64,000 nt of DNA. Source: Alisma plantago-aquatica (taxonomy: Eukaryota > Streptophyta > Magnoliopsida > Alismatales > Alismataceae). The DNA is taken from assembly GCA_963693085.1 (NCBI GenBank), contig OY856409.1, positions 1,164,792,749 through 1,164,856,748 on the forward strand, given 5' to 3'. The position numbers and the translations under genes are program-made. Shown here in pieces: positions 19,360 through 31,586 of the stretch. Under the pieces are notes generated by a model. The model saw nothing but the letters and a program-made list of their open reading frames with translations, was not told where the DNA came from and did no database searches. Numbering within the stretch: the stretch's first letter is position 1; the number at the start of each line of letters is the position of its first letter.

Positions 19360-22300
19360 ATGGCTGACCATTCTCCTGATGACCGTGCTGATGACTACCG
19401 TGAGGGTGAGGATATCAATGCGCCACCTCACAATGTAAGTTTTAAAAATATATCATATATTTATATCTATATGTCCATTTATAGTTATATCTTGTAAATG
19501 TGAATTATTTTGTCAAATTTTAGGTTGATGATGCACAGGTACCATCTGAAGCACTTGAGGCACTTGATCAACAACACCAAAAAGTTGACAAGAGAAGGGG
19601 CATCACTATGATGAAGAAGTTAATTGCACAAAAGGGCAATGGACCCAAACTTGTTGTGGATTTCGATAATGCAGGAAATGCATGTGGTGTGAATCGCAAT
19701 TCATTTATTTCATATCTTGGGTTTGTTACTCGTAGCCATTGCGGTTGTCTCTTAGATTCTTGGCATAAAGTTTCTAAGGAGAAGAAAATTTTAATATGGA
19801 GGGATTTATGTGTGAGTTATTATTAATTTGCAATTCTATTTTGTAGATTACTAAATTTTTGGATACTAGTTAATAGCAATTCTATTTTGCAGAGTATATT
19901 TGAATTGGATGAAAAGCTGCATTGTAAATGCGTGATGCAACGCTGTGGGAGAGTCCTAAGGAACTATAGGACAAATCTCACCAGAGAATACATAAAAGAA
20001 GCTGACAAGAGGAAGAAGACAGCCACTGAACAGTGGAACTTCCTGGACAAAGAAGAATGGGACGCGTTTGTCGCTTCAAGACAAACTGATGAATTCAAGG
20101 TATTAGGCATCCGTCTCAATCTCATTAATTAATATATGTTGTATTCACTTATTCAAGATTAACATTTAGTGTTACTAACCAAATCATTAATTTGCATACT
20201 AACTAGGCCCTCAGTGAGGCACAAAGATCAAGGCGTGCACTGAATGTGCATGACCATAGAATGGGTCCAAAGGGGTATGTAGGCGTTCGCCAAAGACTAC
20301 AGGCTGAGGCTACTGCTGCTCAGTCTGCTGCTACTCAGGAGTCCTCTACCATAGGTAGCACACCTCTGCCTCGCCATGATGTCTGGATAGCTGGGAGGCA
20401 AAATAAGAAGGGAGAAATAACTAAGTCCGCAACTGCTGAGGCGGCTGCAAAAATGGTAAAATACAACTCTTACAGCAATCATTCGAATATTGATTATTTG
20501 TGTTGTTTACTTAAGTACAAATTTTTGTTTTGGCGATTAGAGGGAGCTGCACGAGCTGAGGAAACAAGGAAAGTTCATCCCTTAGGGAACAAAGGATGAA
20601 TTGACAGTTGCTCTGGGTAACCCAGAGCATCCTGGACGTGTTAGGGCTGCAGGCGCTAGTGTGGGCATCAAATATTTTTTTGGGTCATCCCAGCGCAAAC
20701 ATGTCCCAAAAGCGGGACTTTTACAAGAAGAGGTAACATATTCTTTCTTTATAATGTTACTGTAAAAGAGAATTCAAAAATTAGAATTTGACGTTTCTTT
20801 TATCCATGTATAGGTGGATAAGCTATTTGACAGGAAACTCGAAGAAGCAATGAAAAAGTGGCAGGCATCTCAGACTGCCACTTACCAGACAATACCTACT
20901 GCAGACTCTACTCCTACTCCTACTGCAGAGGTTGGGAGTAATCCTGTAGAACCACCACCTAGCACATCCACTGTAAGTATTTTTATGACATAGTAACTAG
21001 TTTTTTAATTCAAGATGATACGTATATATGAAATTGTAGTCGTTTCAAAAAAAGATGATATGTATATATGTATATAACATTCTTTACACAAAAAATTGTA
21101 GGGGTTGAAGCCATGCCGTCTAAAAAGTAAAGAATATGTCGTGGCAGAGGCGTCGGCTTACCCATCCCTACCAGGGGAAACGTGTCACGGGTCTCCAATA
21201 CCAGCTGGTTGGATTCGGGTGAGTCCGATACATATATTCCCCCAATTTCTGGAACTTCCACTACCATATGCCCACCCAGATTGTGAAACGCTTGGTGAGG
21301 CAGTAGGCGGAGTGATATTGTGGCTAAAAGCGGATGTCTTCTTTACTGATAAGGTATGGTAAATTTACATTACGTTCAATTGTTAGTGTGTGTATATGCT
21401 GGCAGTTGATCTGAAATTATATATATATATATATATATATACATGTTAAAAAGAAGACACCCACAACATCTAGGCCTCCACTTCCACCTCCTGCATTACC
21501 TAGTTGGGTTCCACAGGACCTACCTGTCCCGTTAGGTCCTAACTGTAGGGGTATGGCAGTATGGTTAGGGGAACATGATATAAACTCCCCTATAACTGTT
21601 TCTTCTGATTCAGATTCTACAGGTCAGTCATACGAAACAAAACTATTTATACAAGATATATTGGAGTTGTTTCGATATGATTGGCTAAATACATCTGTGA
21701 TAGAGCTATGTATAAGGTGAGATATTCTTTATACATCCATATACCTTGTGTATGATCTGTTGATCTGGTTTCTTATTTATTAATGCATGCGTAATTAATA
21801 CATATTTTGCAACTACTTAGACAACATATGTGCAGATTTTGGATTCGAACATGTAGGGTTTTTGATTCCATCCTTGATTAGTCTAGTAGCTAAAGACCCT
21901 ACATCAGTTCAACAATACTGCTGTGAGTCTTTTTCAAATTTTGCTGTAAAAAAGAAGACGGTGATAATGGCTCCATTCAATGTAGAGTAAGTTTACTTTG
22001 CTTATTATAATTTGGACTTAAGAAAATTACATTTTATTGTGGATTTTGAGTTATTAATTTTTAACTTTTTTTCCTCTAGGGGTAGGCATTGGGAGTTATT
22101 GGTTATTGCCCCCGAGATGTTCACTGTGTATTATCTAGATCCTAAGGGGGGTAAATTGAATACAAGATTTGGACACATAATGAAAATGGCAATATTTCGG
22201 TGAGAAATATTTCATTTTTCATATCCGTTAACATATGTTATACATTACTATTTAATTGCAATGTTCTGTGTTACATTAACATGTAGGGGTTTTGAGGAGT

Positions 22301-22805
22301 ACAAAAAGGCTGGAGGAAAGGTCCCCACGAAAAAGAACCAGCCAATAATTTGGAAGAACGTGCAAGTAAGTTCCCGACTGCAATATATGTATATATTATT
22401 TATGTGAACAATGCTTAATTAGTTGTATTTTTTAATATTTTGTATGTTTGAATTTATAGTGTGCTACACAAGACAACGGATGGGCATGTGGATACTATGT
22501 CATGCGATATATGCACATGCTTGTCAAATATGCCGCAATGAACATCGATTGTATTGCTCAGGTATTATATAGTCTCATTAGATAATATGATCGAAATATA
22601 TCAATCTTATTTATAGCTCATTAATTATATATATACATCATTCTCTTTAAAGGTGTTTAAAGCTGACCCCATTACAAGAAAGGACTTACCAAATGTTAAT
22701 GCTCCCTATACAATGGGAGAACTAAATGAAGTAAGAGAAGAATGGGCAACAACCATACAATTAGTGGGGGCTTTAAAATATAATTGGGATCCTGATAGCG
22801 AATAA
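19360..22805 (+). pseudogene. CACTA protein: TNPA-like, DUF8039-like and Ulp1-like protease regions
   Basis: About 13 exons with GT-AG borders. Clear ones are 19360-19434, 19524-19811, 19893-20099, 20207-20455, 20541-20732, 20814-20972, 21102-21353, 21454-21716, ?-21986, 22080-22199, 22287-22365, 22460-22561 and 22653-22805. The start MADHSPDD is chosen because exon 1 opens there and splices in frame. Exons 2-6 resemble plant transposase TNPA-type proteins (WNFLDKEEWDAFVASR, ALGNPEHPGRVRAAG). Exon 7 resembles DUF8039. The C-terminal part has the C48 cysteine-protease triad pattern: HWELLVI (His), YYLDP (Asp) and TQDNGWACGYYVMRY (Gln, Cys). A TAG at 20583-20585 breaks exon 5, and the exon 8-9 junction does not join in frame as I read it. 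Confidence 0.75.
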
Positions 22806-23200
22806 TGACTAAACAATGATACTTTGTAAATGAATTTCTGAATTATAATATATGTGTGAATGTTTCTACATGTCTGGATGTTTCTACATGTGTCTGAGTG
22901 AAAATGAATGAAAGTGTTGGTTGCTATATGAATGTTTCTACATGTGTGAATGTGAATGAATAGAACTACAAATTGCTAGCATGTGTGAATGTTTATAAAT
23001 GTGTGAAAATAAAATGGAACTGCAGGTTGCATTGCTAAATGCATGTGCTACTTTTTTATTGTTAATTTTGCAGGTTTGCGGCCTGTTGTCGGCTTATATC
23101 AATGGATGTCGTAAAACCTACAGTTCATAACTGAACTGAACAGGTTTCTCATCCTGCGACCAGCCACAGCAGGTCTGCAGACTGACAGGAAAAAAAAAAC
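22806..23200. other. 3' untranslated part of the CACTA element
   Basis: A non-coding stretch with irregular repeats of GTTTCTACATGTGTGAATG (about 22860-23000), lying before the right subterminal repeats. Confidence 0.5.
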
Positions 23201-23204
23201 CAAT

Positions 23205-23575
23205 AGGCGTCGGTTATTTGTAAATAACCGACACGTAATGATATAGTGTCGGTGTTCCTACAATAAACTGACATCTATGTCCTTAACACCACGACCGTGC
23301 TGGACAACACGGCCGTGGGGCGAAGATATATGGTGTCGGTTTTTTACTTATAACCGACACTGATAGTTCCCAAGATGGCACCCTTTCTGTGGCGCGAAGG
23401 GTTTGGGCATCGGTTTTTAACTAATAACCGACACTTATAGTCCCATGATGGCGCATTTTCGGTGGCGCACGAAGAGTTTGGGTGTCGGTTTTGGAACCGA
23501 CGCCTGATGGGTGGACTTTTAGTGTCGCCCACATAGGTGTCGCTTAGAAACCGACACTAAAGGTAGGTTCTATAG
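23205..23575. repeat. Right subterminal repeats of CACTA
   Basis: Repeated GTGTCGGTT...AACCGACAC pairs mirror the left end, for example near 23211, 23246, 23333, 23409 and 23480. Two related blocks at about 23353-23400 and 23436-23480 (TCCCAAGATGGC and TCCCATGATGGC context) show a local duplication. Confidence 0.83.
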
Positions 23576-23583
23576 TAGTGTTA

Positions 23584-25606
23584 GTGAATGGAACCGCTTC
23601 CCAACAAACCCTCTACATATAGAAACCTACTATCTCCCTCCTCCATTGTAGTAAAATAATCCAAATACTATATCTTCCACATATATCATGATGCTTTAAG
23701 CCATCTCTCTTCTACTATAGTGAGAGAAATCCTTGAAGTTGTTCTAGTTGGGGATGAGGATCAAGGTGATGGAAAATGAGATGTAATGCTGCTCAATTAT
23801 ATCAAGATTGGATATATTTAATGATGCTACAGTCTTCGCGTGGAAACATGTATTAAGGACATATAAAGGTATGGTTCCCACATTTTGTCATCCAAAAAGT
23901 AGGGTTTATTATTGTTTAATATGATATTCAATATCAACATCAATAAAAGATATGGTATAGAATGGTTTGGTATTATATGCAGTAAGAGTATAGGCATACT
24001 TCATATTCTTTCCTAAAGAATGAATAAGTGATCAACTATACACAACCTCTTTATTAATAAGCTAGGTATGACTTCCATATATTTGTCCATATTATCCTTC
24101 AAAATTGAATTTAAAGGTTTTAGATGATAATCAGGCATTTCTTTTGATTCCAGTCCTATTGTCTTTTGGTTCCCTTTTCCTTTATTTCTCCCTATTAATT
24201 GAGTCATGTGATATTGTTGGAAAGTGGAATTCCATCAGACATTTCTAAGGTGACTAGAAGCCTATTTCATTGATGCATATAGCCAGTAAAGAGGAAAGGT
24301 TATTTAATTGGTTATGTGTTTGCACGGGGAACTCCCTAACCTTTTACATGCTTCTAGCCATAGATTTGTCTGATTCAATTCCACAATCCCACAAGCTTAC
24401 ATTTTAGGTGTCATAGTGAAATACTCAACTAGTGATTCATTTATTCATGACTACCTTTTGACCTCATTAATTTTGACTAGCCATCATTTTTAGTTGTATA
24501 TCTTTGATGATTTCCTTTTAATTCTAAACCTTATATTGGGAGATGTGTTGGTAATAGATTCGCCATGTCTTGGTTGGGAATTGATACATTTGGGATCCAG
24601 ATCTAAGTCATTTGGAGTCAGGGATGGATGAATATAATGCTCTACCATACTCAGGCCCACACTTGGGTTGGTCATGTAGAATCAGGCATGATCAAGTTAG
24701 TAATGGGGAATAATCTCCTGCAAAGATTAAACATGCTAACTAATGATTATCCAAGTGGCATTTTGGGCAAGGAGCACCCTCTTCTAGTCTTGGAAAGGTG
24801 ACTGGTGGCTGCATGTGGTAATCTGATTCATTGAATAGAGCATGCAGTGTACACGAGTGGTTGGAGGTGTGTCAGGGTACTTACAGGTGTTTGGTGACCC
24901 TAATGGACTAAAGTCTTAACTAAGCAAGTTTTTGTAGTTGCAGACCAATTGCCCAAGGTGAATTGACACCTTCTTTGAGAGTTGAAGTTAAATTCATTTA
25001 TGGAATAAGGTCTCCCTTTTTGTTATCATTATACCAATAATCTTGATTATGCTCCACAATATCGGTCTAACATTTTGATAGAGTTGTCATCTGATAAATG
25101 CTTTATGAATATATGTACATACACATTCCTTATGCTTCATGCTAGTAGATGGTCAATAATTTTGTTTTGGTCCTGTGTTACTTTAGTTATCTGAGTAATA
25201 CATTAAGAATATAGTTATATTAATAGTGTCTTGTTGCTTATCTATATTTTTTCATACTTAGACATTTGTCTAACCCATACTCTCCCACTTGGGATATGAC
25301 ATATTCTTCCATGTTGCAGATTCTATTATTTGTAGGACCTTTCCTTGTGGAATACTCATCTTGAAAAGATCCTGAAGGGTGTCAAGAATCAAAGACAGAT
25401 CAAGCTTAATTTTAAACTCATGTATCATTTTTTTATTGATATAGGAGATAATGTAAAAATACCTTTTGTAAGGATGTAATATTTTGAAATGAAATATTGC
25501 TTATCTCACTCTTGTGCTTTGATTCTTGGTGTCATATTAATGACTCAGATTTAGCTACTTGATTTTTGAAGGAAGAAAATTAGGTGGTTGAATCGGGGAC
25601 GTTACA
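23584..25606 (+). repeat. LTR 1, second part
   Basis: Continues LTR 1 after the CACTA insertion and matches LTR 2 from about 26493 onward with scattered differences. It ends GGGGACGTTACA at 25606, followed by GAGA and the primer site. ORFs here (such as those near 24013 and 24490) recur in LTRs 2 and 3 but show no protein family. Confidence 0.9.
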
Positions 25607-25768
25607 GAGATGGTATCAAAGCAACAAGATGAGACCTTACCCAAGGAAAATCGTAGAAGTATAAATTTAAAACTAGATTTAGATAATCTTAAGTAGAATA
25701 GACTAAAATAAGTCATAACCTAAATCTTATAATTTTTTGGGACAAAAATTCTTTGAAGGGGTGGTATA
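25607..25768 (+). other. Internal region 1 (162 bp) with PBS and polypurine end
   Basis: The primer site TGGTATCAAAGCAACAAG at 25611 is a one-base variant of the tRNA-iMet site. The right end is ATTCTTTGAAGGGGTGGTATA, a polypurine-type end like that of chromoviruses. Nothing else fits in 162 bp. Confidence 0.85.
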
Positions 25769-28516
25769 TGTAACATCCTGATCTCCTGCTTAAGTTAAAA
25801 CTCCTTATTTAGAGCTATTAATAAAAACAAGCTTCTTTGAGGATTTTTTCATAAAATCAATTTTAATGTTAAAATAATCTATTATGATTTATTTAAAAGC
25901 TTTTATATATTGAAAATATAATTGCGGTACTTTTTGTCAATTTTTGAAAAATAACATTTTGATGGGTAAGCACACAAGCAGGTAGTTGGGTGGCAAGCAA
26001 GATGCTTATGGAGGCAGGCATATAGCTAGATAGCAAGTAGGTAGCTTGAGCAAGCACATTAGTTGGTGAAGCAAGTAGGTGAGTGGCACGCTCCTTTCAT
26101 TGACACCTAGCATCTCAAAAAGTTGACACCTATCCTGCCATGTATCAACCACCCTTCAATAGTTATCTTGAGATGACACATAAGCTTCCATGTGTCATCT
26201 AGCAATTCTTGAGATGACACCTAACCATCCATGTGTAACCTAACTAGTAAACATCCACCTAAAGATGACACCTTGCAACCATGTGTCATCCACAACTTTT
26301 TTCTATTAGGATCATGCTACCCTTCCCCATTCCTATATAAAGAGCCCCCATCCACCCCACCATAGCACAAGTTCTCTCCTCTTCATCCTCAAAACAAAGG
26401 TGGACGTCCTTCCCTTATCCTAGCCCCTCTCCCTACCATAAACCTCACATCTCTCTCTAGACTAGTGAATCACTCTCTCTTCCTCTATGTTAGTGAATGG
26501 AACCACTTCCCAACAAACCCTGTGCATTTAGAAACATACTATCTCCCTCCTCCATTGTAGTAAGATAATCCAAATACTATATCTTCTACATATATCATGA
26601 TGCTTTAAGCCATCTCTCTTCTACTATAGTGAGAGAAATCCTTGAAGTTGTTCTAATTGGGGATGAGGATCGAGGTGATGGCAAATGTGATGTAATGTTG
26701 CCCAAATATATCAAGATTGGATATATTTAATGATGCTATGGTCTTCCTATGAAAACATGTATTAAGGACATATAAAGGTATGGTTCCCACATTTTGTCAT
26801 CCAAAAAGTAGGGTTTATTATTTTTTAATATGATATTCAATATCAACATCAATAAAAGATATGGTATAGAATGGTTTGGTATTATATGCAGTAAGAGTAT
26901 AGGCATACTTCATATACTTTCCTAAAGAATGAATAAGTGATCAACTATACACAACCTCTTTATTAATAAGCTAGGTATGACTTCCATATATTCGTCCATA
27001 TTATCCTTCAGAATTGAGTTTAAAGGTTTTAGATGATAATCAGGCATTTCTTTTGATTCCAGTCCTATTGTCTTTTGGTTTCCTTTTCCTTTATTTCTCC
27101 CTATTAATTGAGTCATGTGATATTGTTGGGAAGTGGAATTCCATCAGACATTTCTAAGGTGACTAGAAGCCTGTTTCACTGATGCATGTAGCCAATAAAG
27201 AGGAAAGGTTATTTAATTGGTTTCGTGTTCTCACGGGGGAACTCCCTAACCTCTTGCACGCTTCTGGCAATAGATTTGTTTGATTCAATTCCACAATCCC
27301 ACAAATTTACATTTTAGGTGTCATAGTGAAATACTCAACTAGTGATTCATTTATTCATGACTACCTTTTGACCTCATTAATTTTGACTAGCCATCATTTT
27401 GAGTTGTATATCTTTGATGATTTCCTTTTAATTCTAAACCTTATATTGGGAGATGTGTTGGTAACAGGGTCACCATGTCTTGGCTGGGGATTGATACATT
27501 TGGGATCCAGATCTAAGTCCTTTGGAGTTAGGGATGGATGAGTATAATGCTCTACCATACTCATGCCCACACTTGGGTTGGTCATGTAGAGTCAGGCATG
27601 ATCAATTTAGTAATGGGGAATAATCTCCTGCAAAGATTAAGCATGCTAACTAATGATTATCCAAGTGGCATTTTATGCAAGGAGTACCCTCTTCTGGTCT
27701 TGGAAAGACGACTGGTGGCTGCATGTGGTAATCTGATTCGTTGAATAGAGCATGCAGTGTGCACGAGTGGTTGGGGGTGTGCCAGGGTACTTACAGGTGT
27801 TTTGGTGACCCTAATGGATTAAAGTCTTGGGTAAGCAAGTTTTTGTGGTTGCAGGCCAGTTTCCCAAGGTGAATTGACACCTTCTCTAAGAGTTGTAGTT
27901 AAACTCGTTTATGGAATAAGGTCTCTCTTTTTGCTATCATTATACTAATATTCCTGATTATGCTCCACAATATCGGTCTAACATTTTCATAGAGTTGTCA
28001 TCTGATAAAAGCTTTATGAATATACGTACATACACATTCCTTATGCTTCATGCTAGTATACGGTCAATAATTTTGATTTAGACTTGTGTTACTTTAGTTA
28101 TCTGAGTAATACATTAAGAATACAGTTATATTAATAGTGTCTTGATGCTTATCTATATTTTTACATACTTAGACATTTGTCTAACCCATACTCTCCCACT
28201 TGGGCTACGACATATTCTTCCATGTTGCAGATTATATTATTTGTAGGACTTTTCCTTGTGGAAGACTCATCATGAAAAGATCTTGAAGGGTGTCAAGAAT
28301 CAAAGACGGATCAAGCTTAATTTTAAACTCATGTATCATTTTTTTATTGATATAGGAGATAATGTAAAAATACCTTTTGTAAGGATGTAAAATTTAAAAT
28401 GAAATATTGCTTATCTCACTCTTGTGCTTTGATTCTTGGTGCCATATTAACATATTAGATTTAGCTACTTGATTTTTGAAGGAAGAAAATCAGGTGGTTG
28501 AATCGAGGACGTTACA
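25769..28516 (+). repeat. LTR 2
   Basis: 2748 bp, TGTAACATCCTGATCTCC to GGACGTTACA. It is the only uninterrupted full-length copy of the three and shows no insertion. A TATA box lies at about 26334. It is non-coding. Confidence 0.92.
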
Positions 28517-28678
28517 AAGATGGTATCAGAGCAACAAGATGAGACCTTACCCAAGAAAAATTATAGAAGTATAAACTTAAAACTAGATTTAGATAACCTT
28601 AAGTAGAATAGACTAAAATAAGTCATAACCTAAATCTTATAATTTTCGAGGATGAAAATTCTTTGAAGTGGTGGTATA
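28517..28678 (+). other. Internal region 2 (162 bp) with PBS and polypurine end
   Basis: Same length as internal region 1. The primer site TGGTATCAGAGCAACAAG at 28521 matches the tRNA-iMet consensus. The 3' part TTTTCGAGGATGAAAATTC resembles the Tekay 3' end (at 47397-47412 in this window: ATTTCGGGGACAAAAT). Confidence 0.87.
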
Positions 28679-31285
28679 TGTAACGTCCTGATCTCCTGCT
28701 TAAGTTAAAACTCCTTATTTAGAGCTATTCATAAAAACAAGCTTCTTTGAGGAGTTTTTTTGTAAAATCAATTTTAATGTTAAAATAATCTATTATGATT
28801 TATTTAAAAGCTTTTATATATTGAAAATATAATTGTGGTACTTTTTGTCAATTTTTAAAAAATAACATTTTGGTGGGTAAGCACACAAGCAGGTAGCTGG
28901 GTGGCAAGCAAGATGCTTATGGAGGCAAGCATATAGATGGATAACAAGTAGATAGTTTGAGCAAGCACATTAGTTGGTGAAGCAAGTAGGTGAGTGGCAT
29001 GCTCCTTTCATTGACACCTAGCATCTCAAAAAGTTGACACCTATCCTGCCATGTGTCAACCACCCTTCAATAGCTATCTTGAGATGACACATAAGCTTCC
29101 ATGTGTCATCTAGCACTTCTTGAGATGACACCTAACCATCCATGTGTAACCTAACTAGTAAACATCCACCTAAAGATGACACCTCGCAACCATGTGTCAT
29201 CCACACACTTTTTTATATTAGGACCATGCTACCCTTCATCATTCCTATATAAAGAGCCCCCATCCACCCCACCATAGCACAAGTTCTCTCCTCTTCATCC
29301 TCAAAACAAAGGTGGACGTCCTTCCCTTATCCTAGCCCCTCTCCCTACCATAAACCTCACATCTCTCTCTAGACTAGTGAATCACTCTCTCTTCCTCTAT
29401 GTTAGTGAATGGAACCACTTCCCAACAAACCCTCTGCATATAGAAACCAACTATCTCCCTCCTCCATTATAGTAAGATAATCCAAATACTATATCTTCCA
29501 CATATATCATGATGCTTTAAGCCATCTCTCTCCTACTATAGTGAGAGAAATCATTGAAGTTGATCTAGTTGGGGATGAGGATCGAGGTGATGGCAAATGC
29601 GATGCTGCCCAAATATATCAAGATTGGATATATTTAATGATGTTATGGTCTTCTTTTAGAAACCTGTATTAAGGACATATAAAGGTATGGTTCCCACATT
29701 TTGTCATCCAAAAACTAGGGTTTATTATTGTTCAATATAATATTCAATATCAACATCAATAAAAGATATGGTATAGAACGGTTTGGTATTATATTGAGTA
29801 AGAGTATATGCATACTTCTTTTGATTCCATTCCTATTGTCTTTTGGTTCCCTTTTCCTTTATTTCTCCCTATTAATTGAGTCATGTGATATTGTTGGAAA
29901 GTGGAATTCCATCAGACATTTATAAGGTGACTAGAAGCCTGTTTCACTGATGCCTATAGCCTGTAAAGAGGAAAGGTTATTTAATTGGTTCCATGTTCGC
30001 ATGGGGGAACTCCCTAACCTCTTGCACGCTTCTGGCCATAGATTTGTCTGATTCAATTCCACAATCCCACAAGTTTACATTTTAGGTGTCATAGTGAAAT
30101 ACTCAACTAGTGATTCATTTATTCATGACTACCTTTTGACCTCATTAATTTCTACTAGCCATCATTTTGAGTTGTATATCTTTGATGATTTCCTTTTAAT
30201 TCTAAACCTTATATTGGGAGATGTGTTGGTAACAGAGTCACCATGTCTTGGCCGGGGATTGATACATTTGGGATCCAGATCTAAGTCATTTGGAGTCAGG
30301 GATGGATGAGTATAATGTTCTACCATACTCAGGCCCACACTTGGGTTGGTCATGTAGAATCAGGCATGATCAAGTTAGTAACGGGGAATAATATCCTGCA
30401 AAGATTAAGCATGCTAACTAATTATTATCCAAGTGGCATTTTGTGCAAGGAGCGCCCTCTTCTGGTCTTAGAAAGGCGACCAGTGGCTGCATGTGGTAAT
30501 CTGATTCATTGAATAGAGCATGCAGTGTGCACGAGTGGCTGGGGGTGTGCCAGGGTACTTACAGGCGTTTTGGTGACCCTAATGGACTAAAGTCTTGGCT
30601 AAGCAAGTTTTTGTGGTTGCATGCCAGTTTCCCTAGGTGAATTGACACCTTCTCTGAGAGTTGTAGTTAAACTCATTTATGGAATAAGGTCTCCCTTTTT
30701 GTTATCATTATACCAATAATCCTGATTATGCTCCATAGTATCGGTCTAACATTTTAATAGAGTTGTCATCTGATAAATGCTTTATGAATATACGTACATA
30801 CACATTCGTTTTGCTTCATGCTAGTAGATGGTCAATAATTTTGTTTTGGACTTGTGTTACTTTAGTTATATGAGTAGTACATTAAGAATTCAATTATATT
30901 AATAGTGTCTTGCTGCTTATCTATATTTTTCCATACTTAGACATTTATCAAACCCATTCTCTCCCACTTGGGCTATGACATATTCTTCCATGTTGCAGAT
31001 TATATTATTTATAGGACCTTTCCTTGTGGAAGGCTCATCTTGAAAAGATCATGAAGGGTGTCAAGAATCAAAGACAGATCAAGCTTAATTTTAAACTCAT
31101 GTATCATTTTTTTATTGATATAGGAGATAATGTAAAAATACCTTTTGTAAGGATGTAATATTTTGAAATGAAATATTGCTTATCTCACTCTTGTGCTTTG
31201 ATTCTTGGTGCCATATTAACGACTCAGATTTAGCTACTTGATTTTCAAAGGAAGAAAATCAGGTGGTTGAATCGGGGACATTACA
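28679..31285 (+). repeat. LTR 3 (141-bp internal deletion)
   Basis: 2607 bp. Compared with LTR 2 it lacks about 141 bp between GCATACTT and CTTTTGATTCC near 29817. It ends GGGGACATTACA at 31285. The Harbinger GRF gene 1 resumes at once on the right. Confidence 0.9.
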
Positions 31286-31366
31286 AAACCAGTCATTTGC
31301 CGCATCTATGGCATCCATGTACACTCATATGGTGCACTGGAGCCCACATGTACATAGTGGCATTGC
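31286..31366 (-). pseudogene. GRF-type zinc-finger-like protein 1, copy 2, N-terminal part
   Basis: The minus strand reads ENAMPLCTCGLQCT, a stop, then VYMDAIDAAND. It matches ENDMPSCPCGLHCT and VYMDATYVANG of copy 1. The CxCG knuckle is kept, and the TGA replaces the CGA of copy 1. The gene is cut by the LTR array and continues at 16299. Confidence 0.7.
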
Positions 31367-31586
31367 ATTCTCCACTTTCAAGACAAACTACCTACTGAAA
31401 TATAATATGACATTTTTTTATTAGGAGCCATACCATCACATTAGTAAAAAAGCATTTAAGAACACATGTGAACTCGTAGAGGAGTTGTGAAATGCTAACA
31501 TTGTATTAAACAAACATTTGAGAGCACATGTGAAGTTGTAGCTGGACTGGCAGACGCTACACAACTAATCACAGTTACAAATACTC

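Larger units (their letters stand above)
17022..23580 (+). mobile_element. Complete CACTA (En/Spm) element
   Basis: 6559 bp. The left end is CACTACTACAGAAATGG. The right end, read in reverse, is CACTACTATAGAACC, so 12 of the first 13 bases match. The 3-bp target TTA is present on both sides (17019-17021 and 23581-23583). Removing the element restores continuity with LTRs 2 and 3. Both ends carry the subterminal repeats typical of the superfamily (GTGTCGGTT and AACCGACAC). It encodes one multi-exon gene (19360-22805) and has no TNPD-type DDE transposase that I can find, so it is probably mobilised in trans. Confidence 0.93.
16300..31285 (+). mobile_element. Array of three LTRs with two 162-bp internal regions (non-autonomous, Tekay-derived)
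   Basis: Layout: LTR 1 (16300-17021 plus 23584-25606), internal 1 (25607-25768), LTR 2 (25769-28516), internal 2 (28517-28678), LTR 3 (28679-31285). LTRs begin TGTAAC(G/A)TCCTGATCTC and end GAC(G/A)TTACA. Each internal region starts with a tRNA-iMet primer site and ends in a polypurine run. There is no coding sequence of its own. The internal 3' end resembles the 3' end of Tekay elements, so it probably derives from one by deletion. The array interrupts GRF gene 1 of Harbinger copy 2. I see no 5-bp target duplication: TTGCA precedes it on the left and AAACC follows on the right. Confidence 0.85.

Noticed and set aside
24013..27585. Matching ORFs of 61-71 residues in the LTR copies (for example MTQLIGRNKGKGNQKTIG and MTNPSVGLSMVEHYIHPS)
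   Set aside because: They recur only because the LTRs are repeated. They are short, on both strands, overlap each other's complements and resemble no family.
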